From assembly GCA_049323655.1 (NCBI GenBank), contig JBMONO010000050.1:76118-140117 (forward strand): a stretch of DNA of 64,000 nucleotides, given 5' to 3'. A model generated the notes under the pieces. That model was not told where the DNA came from. It worked only from the letters and a program-made list of their open reading frames with translations, and ran no database searches. The translations under genes were made by a program, and so were the position numbers. Below, in pieces: positions 7,615 through 18,000 of the stretch. The stretch's first letter is position 1, and every line of letters begins with the position of its first letter. Source of the stretch: DB1 sp049323655. GTDB lineage: Bacteria > Desulfobacterota > Desulfobulbia > Desulfobulbales > SURF-16.

Positions 7615-9443
7615 AACAGAGCAAAATTTTTCATCGCCCTTTCCTGCCGCATGTGCCCCTGTCAATCAGCACCCTTGCCCTGCTCCTCATTCTTGTTTTT
7701 GGCGTTGCCCCGGCGGCGCAGGCGGCCCACGGGGTGAGCATTGACGGCAAACTGAAATACCCACCCGATTTCAGCCATTTCGATTACGTCGCGGCGGACG
7801 CGGTTCCGGGTGGGGATCTTGTCCTGCACTCGCTGGGCAGCTTCGACAAGATGAATCCCTTCACCCTGAAGGGCAGCGCGCCGGACGGTCTCTCCGAGCT
7901 GGTCTTCGAGACCCTGGCCGTGGCAAGCCTGGACGAGCCTTTTGCCGAGTACGGCTTGATCGCCAAGGACATCGAGCTGGCCGCTGATCGCCTCTCCGTC
8001 ACCTATACGTTACACGAGGCCGCCCGCTTTTCCGACGGCAGCCCGATTACCGCCGACGACGTCAAATTTTCACTGGAAACCTTGAAGAGCGAGGACGCCC
8101 ACCCCTTTTACGCCTCCTATTACCATGACATCGAGCGGGCCGAGATTCTCGGGCCACACAAGGTCCGCTTCCACTTTGCCCGATCGAACCGGGAGATCCA
8201 CATGATCGCCAGCCAGTTGCCGGTGCTGTCAAAATCGTTTTATGAAAAACACCCCTTTGCCGCACCGGGCATGACCGTGCCGATCGGCAGCGGCCCCTAT
8301 GTGGTGAGCGATTTCAAGCAGGGGAAATCCATCACCTACAAACGCAATCCCGACTACTGGGCCCGCGATCTGCCCTGCCGGCGCGGCATGTTCAATTTCG
8401 ACACCATCACCTTCAAGTTCTACAAGGATCAGATCGTCGCAGTGGAAGCCTTCAAGGCCGGCGAATTCGACTTTATGCATGTCAACATCGCCAAACAGTG
8501 GGCCCGGGACCTTGAAGGCAACCGTTTCAAACGCGGCGACATCGTCAAAAAACTCGTGCCTCACAAAAACAACCAGGGCATGCAGGCCTTTGTCTTCAAC
8601 CTGCGCAGATCCCTCTTTGCCGATATCCGGGTGCGCCGGGCCATCGGTCTTGCCTTTGATTTCGAGCGCACCAACACGACCCTTTTTTTTGACCAGTACA
8701 CCCGCTCAAACAGCTACTTCAGCAACTCGGAGCTGGCCGCCACCGGCCTGCCCCAAGGGCTGGAACTTGCCATGCTCGAACCCTTCAGAGGCCAGGTGCC
8801 GGACGCGGTCTTCACCACTCCGCTCACCCCGGTGACCACCGGTTCAGCCCAGGCCCTGCGCGACAATCTGCGCCAGGCCAAAACACTGCTGGCCGAGGCC
8901 GGCTGGACCATTACCGACGGCAGGCTGGTTAACGCCAAAAACGAGCCCTTCACCTTCGAGATTCTCCTCTCCTCCGCCTCCTTTGAACGGGTGATGGCCG
9001 ATTTCGCCAAAAATCTGCAGACACTCGGTATCACCGCCACTTACCGCACCATCGACCCGGCCCTCTATGTACGCCGCATGCAGACTTTTGACTACGACAT
9101 GACGGTGGAGGTCTTCGGCCAGTCCCAGTCGCCGGGCAACGAACAGCGCGATCTGTGGACATCAGCGGCGGCCGACCGCGAAGGTTCCCGCAACACCATC
9201 GGCATCAAAAATCCGGCGGTGGATCAGCTGGTTGACCGCATCATCTACGCCAAAACCCAGGAGGAGCTTACCGCCGCCTGCAAGGCCCTTGACCGGGTGC
9301 TCTGGCACAATTATTATGTGGTGCCGAACTGGTATCTCGCCACCTACCGGCTCGCCTACTGGAACAAATTTGCCCAGCCCCAAACCCTGCCCCTCTACTA
9401 CAGCCCGTTTCAGCTGCTGATGACGTGGTGGATGGGGAAATGA
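7611..9443 (+). CDS. yejA: ABC importer extracellular solute-binding protein, family 5 (YejA-like)
   Basis: This 610-residue periplasmic binding protein for oligopeptides belongs to the YejA branch of family 5. A signal peptide spans residues 1-39 (hydrophobic LALLLILVFGVAPAAQA). Family features include FDKMNPFTLKG near residue 80, the EARFSDGSPITADDVKFS-type segment near residue 145 (here AARFSDGSPITADDV) and GSGPYVVSDF near 228. It delivers substrate to YejB/YejE. In Escherichia coli the Yej system takes up microcin C and other peptides. The start overlaps the stop of the upstream HD gene by the ATGA sequence, indicating coupling. Confidence 0.9.
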   Translation: MKQSKIFHRPFLPHVPLSISTLALLLILVFGVAPAAQAAHGVSIDGKLKYPPDFSHFDYVAADAVPGGDLVLHSLGSFDKMNPFTLKGSAPDGLSELVFETLAVASLDEPFAEYGLIAKDIELAADRLSVTYTLHEAARFSDGSPITADDVKFSLETLKSEDAHPFYASYYHDIERAEILGPHKVRFHFARSNREIHMIASQLPVLSKSFYEKHPFAAPGMTVPIGSGPYVVSDFKQGKSITYKRNPDYWARDLPCRRGMFNFDTITFKFYKDQIVAVEAFKAGEFDFMHVNIAKQWARDLEGNRFKRGDIVKKLVPHKNNQGMQAFVFNLRRSLFADIRVRRAIGLAFDFERTNTTLFFDQYTRSNSYFSNSELAATGLPQGLELAMLEPFRGQVPDAVFTTPLTPVTTGSAQALRDNLRQAKTLLAEAGWTITDGRLVNAKNEPFTFEILLSSASFERVMADFAKNLQTLGITATYRTIDPALYVRRMQTFDYDMTVEVFGQSQSPGNEQRDLWTSAAADREGSRNTIGIKNPAVDQLVDRIIYAKTQEELTAACKALDRVLWHNYYVVPNWYLATYRLAYWNKFAQPQTLPLYYSPFQLLMTWWMGK

Positions 9444-9480
9444 TCAGGACATTGGAATCAGCCATTATCGATTGCCACCT

Positions 9481-10530
9481 ATGCTCGCCTACATTCTCCG
9501 CCGCATCCTGCTGATGATTCCGACCCTGTTCGGCATCATGCTCATCACCTTCACCGTCACCCAGTTCGTGCCGGGCGGGCCGGTGGAGAAGATGATCGCC
9601 GACCTGCAACGCTCGTCCGCCCGCGGTGAGGTGAGCGCCGGCGCCTCCACCCTTTACCAGGCGAGCCAGGGGCTCGATGCGGACCGCATTGCCGAGATCA
9701 AGGCGCTTTACGGCTTCGACAAACCACCGGTGCAGCGCTTTCTCACCATGATGGGCAACTATCTCGTTTTTGATTTCGGCAACTCCTACTATCACCACAA
9801 GAGCGTCGTCGATCTCGTGGTCTCCAAGCTGCCGGTTTCCATGTCGCTCGGTCTCTGGTCGTTTGTCATCGTCTACGGGGTATGCATCCCACTCGGCATC
9901 AAGAAGGCGGTACGGGACGGTTCCCGCTTTGACGTTTTTTCCAGCACCATCATCCTTATCGGCTACGCCATCCCCGGCTTCGTGCTCGCCATCCTCCTCA
10001 TCGTCCTCTTCGGCGGCGGCAGCTTCTGGAACATCTTCCCCCTGCGCGGCCTGGTGTCGGACAACTGGGCGGAACTGAGTCTGCTGGGCAGGATCCTCGA
10101 CTATCTCTGGCACATGGTGCTGCCCATCACCGCCAGCGCGGTGGGCAGTCTGGCGGTCATGACCCTGCTGACCAAAAACAGCTTTCTCGAAGAGATCCGC
10201 AAGCAGTATGTGCTGACCGCCCGGGCCAAGGGTTTGAGCGAAAACAACGTCCTCTATCGCCACGTCTTCAGAAACGCCATCATCCCGATCATCACCGGCT
10301 TTCCCGGCTCCTTCATCGCCGCCTTTTTTACCGGCAGCCTGCTCATCGAAACGATCTTTTCCCTGGACGGCATGGGGCTTCTGGCCTATGAGTCGATTTT
10401 AAACCGGGACTATCCGGTGGTGCTCGGCACCCTCTACTTCTTCACCATCATCGGCCTCTTCTCCCGGTTGCTGTCGGATCTCAGTTATGTGCTGGTCGAT
10501 CCGCGCATCACCTTTGACAGTGTCCAGTAA
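9481..10530 (+). CDS. yejB: Oligopeptide ABC transporter permease (YejB-like)
   Basis: This 349-residue inner-membrane permease starts MLAYILRRILLMIPTLFG, the usual opening of the DppB/YejB family, and has six predicted membrane helices. The EAA loop is present as ARAKGLSENNVLYRHVFRNA near residue 244, which contacts the ATPase. I chose the ATG at 9481 rather than an in-frame TTG three codons upstream because it matches the family start. It follows yejA by 37 bp and precedes yejE by 15 bp. Confidence 0.92.
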   Translation: MLAYILRRILLMIPTLFGIMLITFTVTQFVPGGPVEKMIADLQRSSARGEVSAGASTLYQASQGLDADRIAEIKALYGFDKPPVQRFLTMMGNYLVFDFGNSYYHHKSVVDLVVSKLPVSMSLGLWSFVIVYGVCIPLGIKKAVRDGSRFDVFSSTIILIGYAIPGFVLAILLIVLFGGGSFWNIFPLRGLVSDNWAELSLLGRILDYLWHMVLPITASAVGSLAVMTLLTKNSFLEEIRKQYVLTARAKGLSENNVLYRHVFRNAIIPIITGFPGSFIAAFFTGSLLIETIFSLDGMGLLAYESILNRDYPVVLGTLYFFTIIGLFSRLLSDLSYVLVDPRITFDSVQ

Positions 10531-10545
10531 AACCGGGAGCAGCGC

Positions 10546-11583
10546 ATGACCACGCACACCACGCCAAAAAACAGCCTCCTCCGCCGCCGCTGGCGCAAGT
10601 TCCGGGCAAACCGGCGGGGCTACTGGAGCCTTGTCATCTTCACCGTCCTCTTCGTGTTGAGCCTGGGCGCGGAACTGATCAGCAACGACAAGCCCTTTCT
10701 CGTCGTCTATGAAGGAAAAATGTATTACCCGCTGCTGACGAGCTATCCGGAAACCACCTTTGGCGGCGATTTCGCCACCGAAACCGACTACCGCGCCCCC
10801 TATATCCTTGAAAAAATCACCAGCAACGGCAATCGCGCCTTTTTCCCGATCAACCCCCACAGTTATGCCTCCATCAACCCCAATCTCAGCGTGCCGGTGC
10901 CCTCGCCGCCGACCAGGGAAAACCTGCTCGGCACCGATGACCGCGGCCGCGACGTGCTGGCCCGGCTGCTCTACGGCTTCCGGCTCTCTGTCCTCTTCGG
11001 CCTGGCGCTGACCGCAGTGGGCACCATCATCGGCATCATCGCCGGCGCGGTGCAGGGCTACTTCGGCGGCCGCACCGATCTCTTTTTCCAGCGTTTCATC
11101 GAGATCTGGGGTTCCATGCCGGAACTCTACCTGCTCATCATCTTTTCCTCCATCTTCAAGCCGAGCCTGCTGCTGCTCCTTGTCCTGCTCTCCATGTTCG
11201 GTTGGATGGGCCTCTCCGACTATGTACGGGCCGAGTTTCTCAAAAGCCGCAACCTCGACTATGTCACGGCGGCGAAAGCCATGGGGGTGGGCAACATCAC
11301 CATCATGTTCCGCCATCTGCTCCCCAATGGCATGACACCGGTCATCACCTTTCTCCCCTTCCGCATGTCCGGCGCCATTCTGGCGCTGACCAGCCTCGAT
11401 TTTCTCGGCCTCGGCGTGCCGCCGCCCACCCCGAGCCTCGGCGAACTGCTGGCCCAGGGCAAAGCCAATATCGATGCCTGGTGGCTGTCGCTCAGCACCT
11501 TTGTCGTCCTGGTCGGCACCCTGATTTTGCTGATCTTTATCGGCGAGGCATTGCGGGAAACCTTTGACCCGCGCAAGGTTTGA
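10546..11583 (+). CDS. yejE: Oligopeptide ABC transporter permease (YejE-like)
   Basis: This 345-residue partner permease has the N-terminal basic stretch and first helix of the DppC/YejE family, then a long periplasmic segment (residues 50-125) specific to YejE. The conserved GTDDRGRDVLARLLYGFR motif follows near residue 126 and the EAA loop AAKAMGVGNITIMFRHLLPN near 243. Five or six membrane helices are predicted. A purine-rich GGGAGCAGCGC stretch precedes the ATG. Confidence 0.92.
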   Translation: MTTHTTPKNSLLRRRWRKFRANRRGYWSLVIFTVLFVLSLGAELISNDKPFLVVYEGKMYYPLLTSYPETTFGGDFATETDYRAPYILEKITSNGNRAFFPINPHSYASINPNLSVPVPSPPTRENLLGTDDRGRDVLARLLYGFRLSVLFGLALTAVGTIIGIIAGAVQGYFGGRTDLFFQRFIEIWGSMPELYLLIIFSSIFKPSLLLLLVLLSMFGWMGLSDYVRAEFLKSRNLDYVTAAKAMGVGNITIMFRHLLPNGMTPVITFLPFRMSGAILALTSLDFLGLGVPPPTPSLGELLAQGKANIDAWWLSLSTFVVLVGTLILLIFIGEALRETFDPRKV

Positions 11584-11627
11584 AAAAGGCAAAAAAGGGC
11601 CACAAGAAGTCGGGAACCAGAAAAACA

Positions 11628-13238
11628 ATGGCACGCAATGAAATGACCACTCTTCTCGATATACAGAACCTCAACGGTTCCTTTCACGGTCCGGACGGCC
11701 GGACCGAGGTGCTGCGTGAGGTGTCGCTTGCCATCAGGCCGGGGCAGACGGTGGCCCTGGTGGGCGAATCGGGGTCAGGCAAATCGGTCACCGCCCTGGC
11801 CATTCTCGGACTTCTCGACCGGCAGGCATTTACGGCCAGCGGTCAGGCCCTGTTTGCCGGGGTCAATCTCCTGGAGCTGCCGGAGGAGAAGCTACAGGCC
11901 ATCCGCGGCAACGATATCGCCATGATCTTCCAGGAGCCGATGACCTCGCTCAATCCGGTCTACACCATCGGCAAGCAGCTGCTGGAACCCCTCACCATCC
12001 ACCAGAATCTTGCCGGCCGTGAGGCATGGGACAAGGCGGTGCAACTGCTTGCCAAGACCGGCATCCAGGAACCGGAAAAACGGATGGCGAGCTTTCCCCA
12101 CCAATTGTCCGGCGGCCAGCGCCAGCGGGTGATGATCGCCATGGCACTCGCCTGCCGGCCGAAACTGCTCATTGCCGACGAACCGACCACCGCCCTTGAT
12201 GTCACCATCCAGGCCCAGATCCTCGCCCTGCTGGAAGAGCTGCAAGAGGAGATGGGCATGGCCATGCTGCTCATCACCCATGACCTGCACATGGTGAAAA
12301 AGACGGCGGAGCATGTCTTTATCATGCACCAGGGCCGCATTGTCGAAGATGGCCCCACGGCGGCCATCTTTGCCTCGCCCCGGCAGGCATACACCCAAAA
12401 ACTGCTCGGCAGCGTGCCGAAAGGCGAGCCGTTGTCCCGCCATGATGCCCCACCGCTGCTCACCGTTACCAACCTCTCCTGCCATTTCCCGGTCAAAAAG
12501 GGCTTTTTCAGGCGCACGATGGGGGCGATCCGGGCGGTAAACGATGTCAGTCTGACCCTGCGGCAAGGGACGACCTATGCCGTGGTGGGCGAATCAGGCT
12601 CCGGCAAGACCACTTTAGGGCTCGCCATTCTCCGCCTGGTGCAGGCCGCGGGGACGGTTGTCTACCAGGGCAACAACCTTTTTGCCATTAAGCCAGGCGA
12701 ACTGCGGCCCTTGCGCCGCGAGTTGCAGATCGTTTTCCAGGACCCCTTTTCCTCGCTGTCGCCGCGACTTACCGTCTTCCAGATCATCGAAGAAGGTCTG
12801 AAGGTTCACCGCATCGGCGGCACCAGGGATAAACGGCGGGAGATCGTTGAAGAAGTTCTCGAGGAAGTGGGGCTTACTCCGGAAATGGCCGAACGGTACC
12901 CCCACGAGTTTTCCGGCGGCCAGCGCCAGCGGATCGCCATTGCCCGGGCCATTGCACTCAAGCCTGCCTTCATCGTCCTCGATGAGCCGACCAGCGCGCT
13001 GGACATGACCATCCAGGCACAGATCATCGACCTGCTGCGCCGGTTGCAGGAAAAATACTCCATCACCTACCTCTTCATCTCCCATGACCTGCGGGTGGTG
13101 CGGGCGCTGGCCGAGGAGGTGGCGGTGATGAAGGACGGGAAAGTCGTCGAGGCCGGGCCTGCGACCCGCATCTTCGCCGAACCGACCCACCCCTATACCC
13201 GCAAACTCTTCAGCGCCGCCTTTGAGTTGAAGGCATAA
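11628..13238 (+). CDS. yejF: Dual-ATPase subunit of oligopeptide importer (YejF-like)
   Basis: This 536-residue protein has two complete ABC ATPase domains fused in one chain. The first has GESGSGKSV, LSGGQRQRV and LLIADEPTTALD; the second has GESGSGKTT, FSGGQRQRI and IVLDEPTSALD. Each is followed by an oligopeptide-binding C-terminal extension (AYTQKLLGSVP and PYTRKLFSA). It powers the YejBE permease. The start is not certain: ATG codons at 11628 and 11643 are both plausible, and a TTG at 11580 overlaps the yejE stop. None has a good ribosome binding site, and translational coupling to yejE is likely. Confidence 0.92.
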   Translation: MARNEMTTLLDIQNLNGSFHGPDGRTEVLREVSLAIRPGQTVALVGESGSGKSVTALAILGLLDRQAFTASGQALFAGVNLLELPEEKLQAIRGNDIAMIFQEPMTSLNPVYTIGKQLLEPLTIHQNLAGREAWDKAVQLLAKTGIQEPEKRMASFPHQLSGGQRQRVMIAMALACRPKLLIADEPTTALDVTIQAQILALLEELQEEMGMAMLLITHDLHMVKKTAEHVFIMHQGRIVEDGPTAAIFASPRQAYTQKLLGSVPKGEPLSRHDAPPLLTVTNLSCHFPVKKGFFRRTMGAIRAVNDVSLTLRQGTTYAVVGESGSGKTTLGLAILRLVQAAGTVVYQGNNLFAIKPGELRPLRRELQIVFQDPFSSLSPRLTVFQIIEEGLKVHRIGGTRDKRREIVEEVLEEVGLTPEMAERYPHEFSGGQRQRIAIARAIALKPAFIVLDEPTSALDMTIQAQIIDLLRRLQEKYSITYLFISHDLRVVRALAEEVAVMKDGKVVEAGPATRIFAEPTHPYTRKLFSAAFELKA

Positions 13239-13249
13239 AGGAGTTCATG

Positions 13250-14986
13250 ATGGAAGAACTCTACGCGTTCCGCTACGGCCCATACGGCAACACCGAGGCA
13301 ATTGTCGTCCACCGGCCGGGACTTGCCCTCCAGTATTGCAACTTTATCAACAAAGGCACGGCGTTCAGCGAGGAGGAACGCCGCCGTCTCGGCCTGGACG
13401 GAACGCTGCCGCCCTCGCCACGCCCCCTTGCCATGCAGGTGGCCAACAGCCTGGAAAAGGTGCGCGACAAGGAAAGCGACATCGAGCGTTACATCTACAT
13501 CCGCTCCCTCTACGACCGCAACGCCACCCTCGCCCATGCCCTGATCGCCAGCGACATCGAAAGGCTGATGGGTATCATCTACACCCCCACCGTGGGCCTG
13601 GCCTGCCAGCGTTATTCCTCCATCTTTCGCACCGGCAGCGGCATTCATTTCTATCCGGGCAATATCGACCGGGCCGAGGAGATCCTCCGCCGCTACGCCC
13701 ACCAGCAGATCCGGGTGGCGGTGGTCACCGACAACCAGGGAATACTGGGCATCGGCGATCAGGGGGCGGGCGGCATTGCCATCTGTCTCGGCAAGCTGAT
13801 GCTCTACACCCAGGGCGCGGGCATCGCCCCCTGGCACTGCCTGCCCATTTCTCTTGATGTCGGCACCGACAATCCAGCCCTGCTCGACGATCCCTTCTAT
13901 CTCGGCTGGCGCCACCACCGCCTCACCGGCGACGACTATCTTCGTTTTGTCCAGCGTTTTGCCCGGGCCTTCCGCGCCGTCTTTCCCAATGCCCTCTGCC
14001 AGTGGGAGGACTTTTCCAAGCAGAACGCCTTTGCCATCCGCGACGCCTACCTCCATGACCTCATCTCCTTCAACGACGACATCCAGGGCACCGGGGCGGT
14101 GGCCCTGGCCGCCATTCTCTCAGCCATGCGCATCAAAAAGGAGAAGCTGGAGGAGCAGGTCTATCTCATTCACGGCGCCGGCGCCGGCGGGGTCGGCATT
14201 GCCGAACAGATCGAGATTGCGTTGAAGGAAAAGGGCTTGAGCGGTGAAGAGGCGAGAAGCCGCATCTTTACCCTGGACAGTCACGGGCTGGTGACGACAA
14301 ACCGCCCTCTGGAGCCCTACAAGGAAAAATTCGCCAAGGAGCCGGCCCGGCTGTCCTGGTTGCGCGAGGAGAAAGACGGAACCCTCCTCAACGTGGTGCG
14401 CCACGAAAAGGCGACGGTGCTGATCGGCACCTCGGCCCAGGGCGGCTGTTTCAGCGAAGAAGTGGTCCGGGCGGTCTGCGCCAACACCCTGCGGCCGGTC
14501 ATTCTGCCGCTCAGCAATCCAACGGCCAGAGCCGAGGCCCATCCAAAGGACATCTGCCGCTGGAGCGAGGCCCGGGCACTGGTCGCTACCGGCAGCCCCT
14601 TTCCGCCAGTGGCCGGGCAGAGTGAGACGCGGACGGTCTCCCAGTGCAACAATGTCTTTGTCTTTCCCGGGGTGGGGCTCGGCATCCTTGCCGCCGGCGC
14701 CCGCGAGGTGCTGCCCTCCTTTTTCACTGCCGCCGCCCATGCGGTTTCGCATTGCGTCGATGATGCCGCCATGGCGCGGGGCGAACTGCTGCCACCGGTT
14801 GGAAAATTACGGGAGGTGAGCCAGCAGGTGGCGCTGGCGGTGGGGATGACCGCCATCCGGGCCAACGTTGGCCACCTTTGCGCCTTCAGTGAGTTCCAGC
14901 ACGACAATGACCCGGCACGGCTGGCCGAGTTGATCGACCGGATGCGCTGGCAGCCGGTGTATCTGCCCATCGAGCGGCAATCTTAA
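13250..14986 (+). CDS. maeA: NAD(P)-dependent malic enzyme, large bacterial/eukaryotic type
   Basis: This 578-residue enzyme oxidatively decarboxylates malate to pyruvate and CO2. It is the long form related to E. coli MaeA and eukaryotic enzymes. Recognisable motifs are IYTPTVGLACQRYS near residue 108, VVTDNQGILGIGDQGAGG near 160, WEDFSKQNAF near 253, FNDDIQGTGAVALAA near 272, and the nucleotide-binding GAGAGGVGIAE near 308. AAGGAG lies six bases before the ATG at 13250; the ATG directly upstream is too close to it. The gene follows yejF by only 11 bp and may share its transcript although the function is unrelated. It meets pilY1 convergently. Confidence 0.92.
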   Translation: MEELYAFRYGPYGNTEAIVVHRPGLALQYCNFINKGTAFSEEERRRLGLDGTLPPSPRPLAMQVANSLEKVRDKESDIERYIYIRSLYDRNATLAHALIASDIERLMGIIYTPTVGLACQRYSSIFRTGSGIHFYPGNIDRAEEILRRYAHQQIRVAVVTDNQGILGIGDQGAGGIAICLGKLMLYTQGAGIAPWHCLPISLDVGTDNPALLDDPFYLGWRHHRLTGDDYLRFVQRFARAFRAVFPNALCQWEDFSKQNAFAIRDAYLHDLISFNDDIQGTGAVALAAILSAMRIKKEKLEEQVYLIHGAGAGGVGIAEQIEIALKEKGLSGEEARSRIFTLDSHGLVTTNRPLEPYKEKFAKEPARLSWLREEKDGTLLNVVRHEKATVLIGTSAQGGCFSEEVVRAVCANTLRPVILPLSNPTARAEAHPKDICRWSEARALVATGSPFPPVAGQSETRTVSQCNNVFVFPGVGLGILAAGAREVLPSFFTAAAHAVSHCVDDAAMARGELLPPVGKLREVSQQVALAVGMTAIRANVGHLCAFSEFQHDNDPARLAELIDRMRWQPVYLPIERQS

Positions 14987-15020
14987 AAAAAAGCGCCGGG
15001 CATCAGGCATGCCCGGCGCT
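14985..15020 (-). terminator. Terminator of the pilVXY1 operon
   Basis: A 12-bp perfect stem (AGCGCCGGGCAT at 14992-15003 with its complement at 15009-15020) is followed on the minus strand by a run of eight T. It lies just downstream of the pilY1 stop and abuts the malic enzyme stop, so it may also slow transcription from the other side. Confidence 0.88.
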
Positions 15021-15045
15021 CATCAGAAAATCCCCCGAAAACCCG

Positions 15046-18000
15046 TCATCTCTCAAACCACGAGGTCTTGCCGCCACGCACCGACTCAGCAGTATCGGCG
15101 GTCTGCCGGAAGATGTCACCGGTGGACATCTGGGTAAAGACGCTGACCGAGGTATCGCCGCTGCCGGCGCCGGAATGGATGGCAGGCGAGGTGGCAAGCC
15201 CGCGGCCCAGCTCGATAAAGGGCCGCGACATGTATTTCACCTCCCCGCCGACGACAATGGTCTCGGTGCCGAAAACGGTGGGCGAAGGGTAGGCAGTGCC
15301 GGTCTTGTAATAGAGACCGTAAAGGCGGCTGTAGCCCTCGCCGGAACAGGGATCGTCACTGGGCTGATAGACCGAGGTAAAGAGAATGCCGCCGAGCAGG
15401 GCCGACTGACCGAGGGCGCGGGTGGCAGGGGCAATACCGGCCGTCCCGGTGATGGGCGGCAGATCGACAAACCAGCCCTGCTTATAATCATCGATCTCCT
15501 TCTCCAGATCGGAGAAGGTGGTGATCTGGGTGCCGGTTGCCGTTGACACCGGACCGTTTTCCAGCGTCTGCTCGTCATCGGCATAGACGTTGATATCGGT
15601 TGCATCGATGAGATCCACGGCAAGATTGACGGCCAGGCCGGTGCCCTCATCCTTGATCCCGTAGAGGGTCTGGATGGCGGTGCTCGTTTTGTCGACCATG
15701 ACGTAATAACGGCCGGTGCCGAAATAGACCCACTTGTTCTTTTGTTTATCAATGGTCACCGACGGCCGGCCGGTAATCGGCTGGTTGGTGAGGGCAAAGG
15801 TGGTCGGCGCAGTCCAGAAGGAAGGATTGGCGTTGCCCGCGAGATCCATCCGCATGAGGCGGCCTGATGTGGCGGTCGCATCGCCGGCCAGCCCGAAATA
15901 CATGGTATCCGCCTGGTAATTGAGATCCCAGTCCACCACCACCGGACTGCCCACGAAGGAATTGGCCACGCCGGTGTCGCAGGTCATGATCCGCATGGCC
16001 GAGGCGCCGAGCGCCCCCACGGAGCAGCCGGCCGGCGCGAGCACCGTGCTGCCCGGATTGTGCAGTTCGTCTAGATCGAGGATATACAATCTGGCGTTGT
16101 TGGTGCTTGCCGCGGTGGCAAGCTGATTCGGGCCGGTGCCGAAGACGAGAAACCACTTGTTGATCAGATCCGCCGCATCCGCATCGCCAAAGGCCATCAC
16201 CGCCGGATAGACAAAGGTGAAACTGCCGTCGGGAATCTGGAACTCGGCGAGCAGGGAGGGCGGGTTTTCCGGATTGGTGATATCAAAAATCAGGTAGGCG
16301 GATCGCATCGTTTTATCATTGGCCTGATGGGGCGGCCCAAAACCGTCGGCGCTGGTGTCAATGGTCATGGCCCCGCCGCCGAATCCCATGCCGACCACCA
16401 TCAGGGTGCCCCAGCCATTGGGATGATCGGCGTCGGCGGCAAAGATCTTCGCGTCAAAGATACGCGGTTTGCCGTCCATGTAATAGACATGACTGTAATT
16501 GTTGTCCTTGAGCCACTTCAGGTGAGGCAGCAGATTCATCGGTGCATAGGCCCACAGTTCGCTGCCCAGGGGATGGGGGGTGGCGGCCAGGCCGGTGGCG
16601 CAGTTGAGGCCATCCACCTGGTAACTCACCTTGTTGACGCCGCCGTCGTTGACCACCCCGTAGAAGCCGCCGTTAAAGGCGTGCAGCAGGCCGTCATTGC
16701 CGCCGACATAGGCGACGATCCGCCGGTCCGCATACTGTTTACGGAACGACGTATAGCTGGTGTCGTAGTAGAGGAGATTGAAGGCCTCCTGCGGCGAGCC
16801 GACAATGGTGGGGGTGGAGTTGATGATGTCACCGAGCCGCATGACGCTGGGCGCCGCGTCGTCAATCTGGTATTTCACCGTTCGGGTTCGATAGCCGGGG
16901 ATCTCGACCCCGCGGATGTAATTGACGATGTTGCGCGCCTCGTTTTCGGTGGCGACATCGAAAAATCCATAGCTGACCCCGGGAAACATGGTTTCCTCGA
17001 ACTCGACGATCTCACCGTTGTCGATGTTGGCGTCAAGATCCTTGTCGATCCAGGTGACGATATGACGGCCGGTTTCGGCGCTGGCGCCATAGAGCCGGTT
17101 CGACCTGATCTCGGCGTCGGAGAGCCCGGGAAGATAAAGCGATTCGCGCGCGTTCCACAGGTAGCCGATCTCGTAGAGTTCCCTTTCAACGAACTGAAAA
17201 TTGGAGAGCATCAGGCGATCATTGACCTGGATCCATTCCACCGCGGGCAGGGCGGACAGATTGATGATGCCGCTGTTGGCCAGGGTGATGGAAGAGGGAC
17301 TCGTGCCTTCAATGCCGGTGGTCAGGTTGGCGACATTCCAGTCCGTATAGGTGCTGCCGGCGGCGCCGTGCATATTGAAGGTCGTCAGGCGGAAACGCTG
17401 GCAGCCGGCAAAGACGTCGTCATCAACCGTCAGGGTTTTCGCGCCGCTGTTGGCCAGGGTGACGCCATGGCTGACGGTGCTGACCTGACCGGAGGAGAGG
17501 CATTCGATATCCCAGAAATCATAGGTCCTGTTGGCCTCGCCGTGCAGATCATAGGTGGACAGGGTGATCTCGTCACCCACCGCGATCCATTCGCCGGTCG
17601 GGTCAACGACGAAATCGAGCGATCCGCCATCGGCCAGGGTCAGAGATGAGAGAGAACGGCCGGACAGCAGGGAGGTGTGATCAACGACCTGCCATTTGGC
17701 AAAGGCGTCGCCGGCCACTCCCTGCATGGTCCCGGCGGTGATTGCCAGGGTCACCGCCCCGGTCAGCGGATCGTAGGCGGTCACCGTGCCGGTCATCGCA
17801 TAAGGGGAGATTGTCATGACCCGATCGGTATAATCCGTCACCACCCCTTCCATGGAGTACGGGGCCAGCGTCACCGCGCCGGCGGCATAGGAGGTGACAA
17901 CGCCTTCGAGATAGTAGGGGTCGAAGAGATCAGCGTCGTTGCTGGTATAGATCCGGGTTCGGGTCCGATCCTCCGTTTCATCGTAGAAGGTCTGGACAAC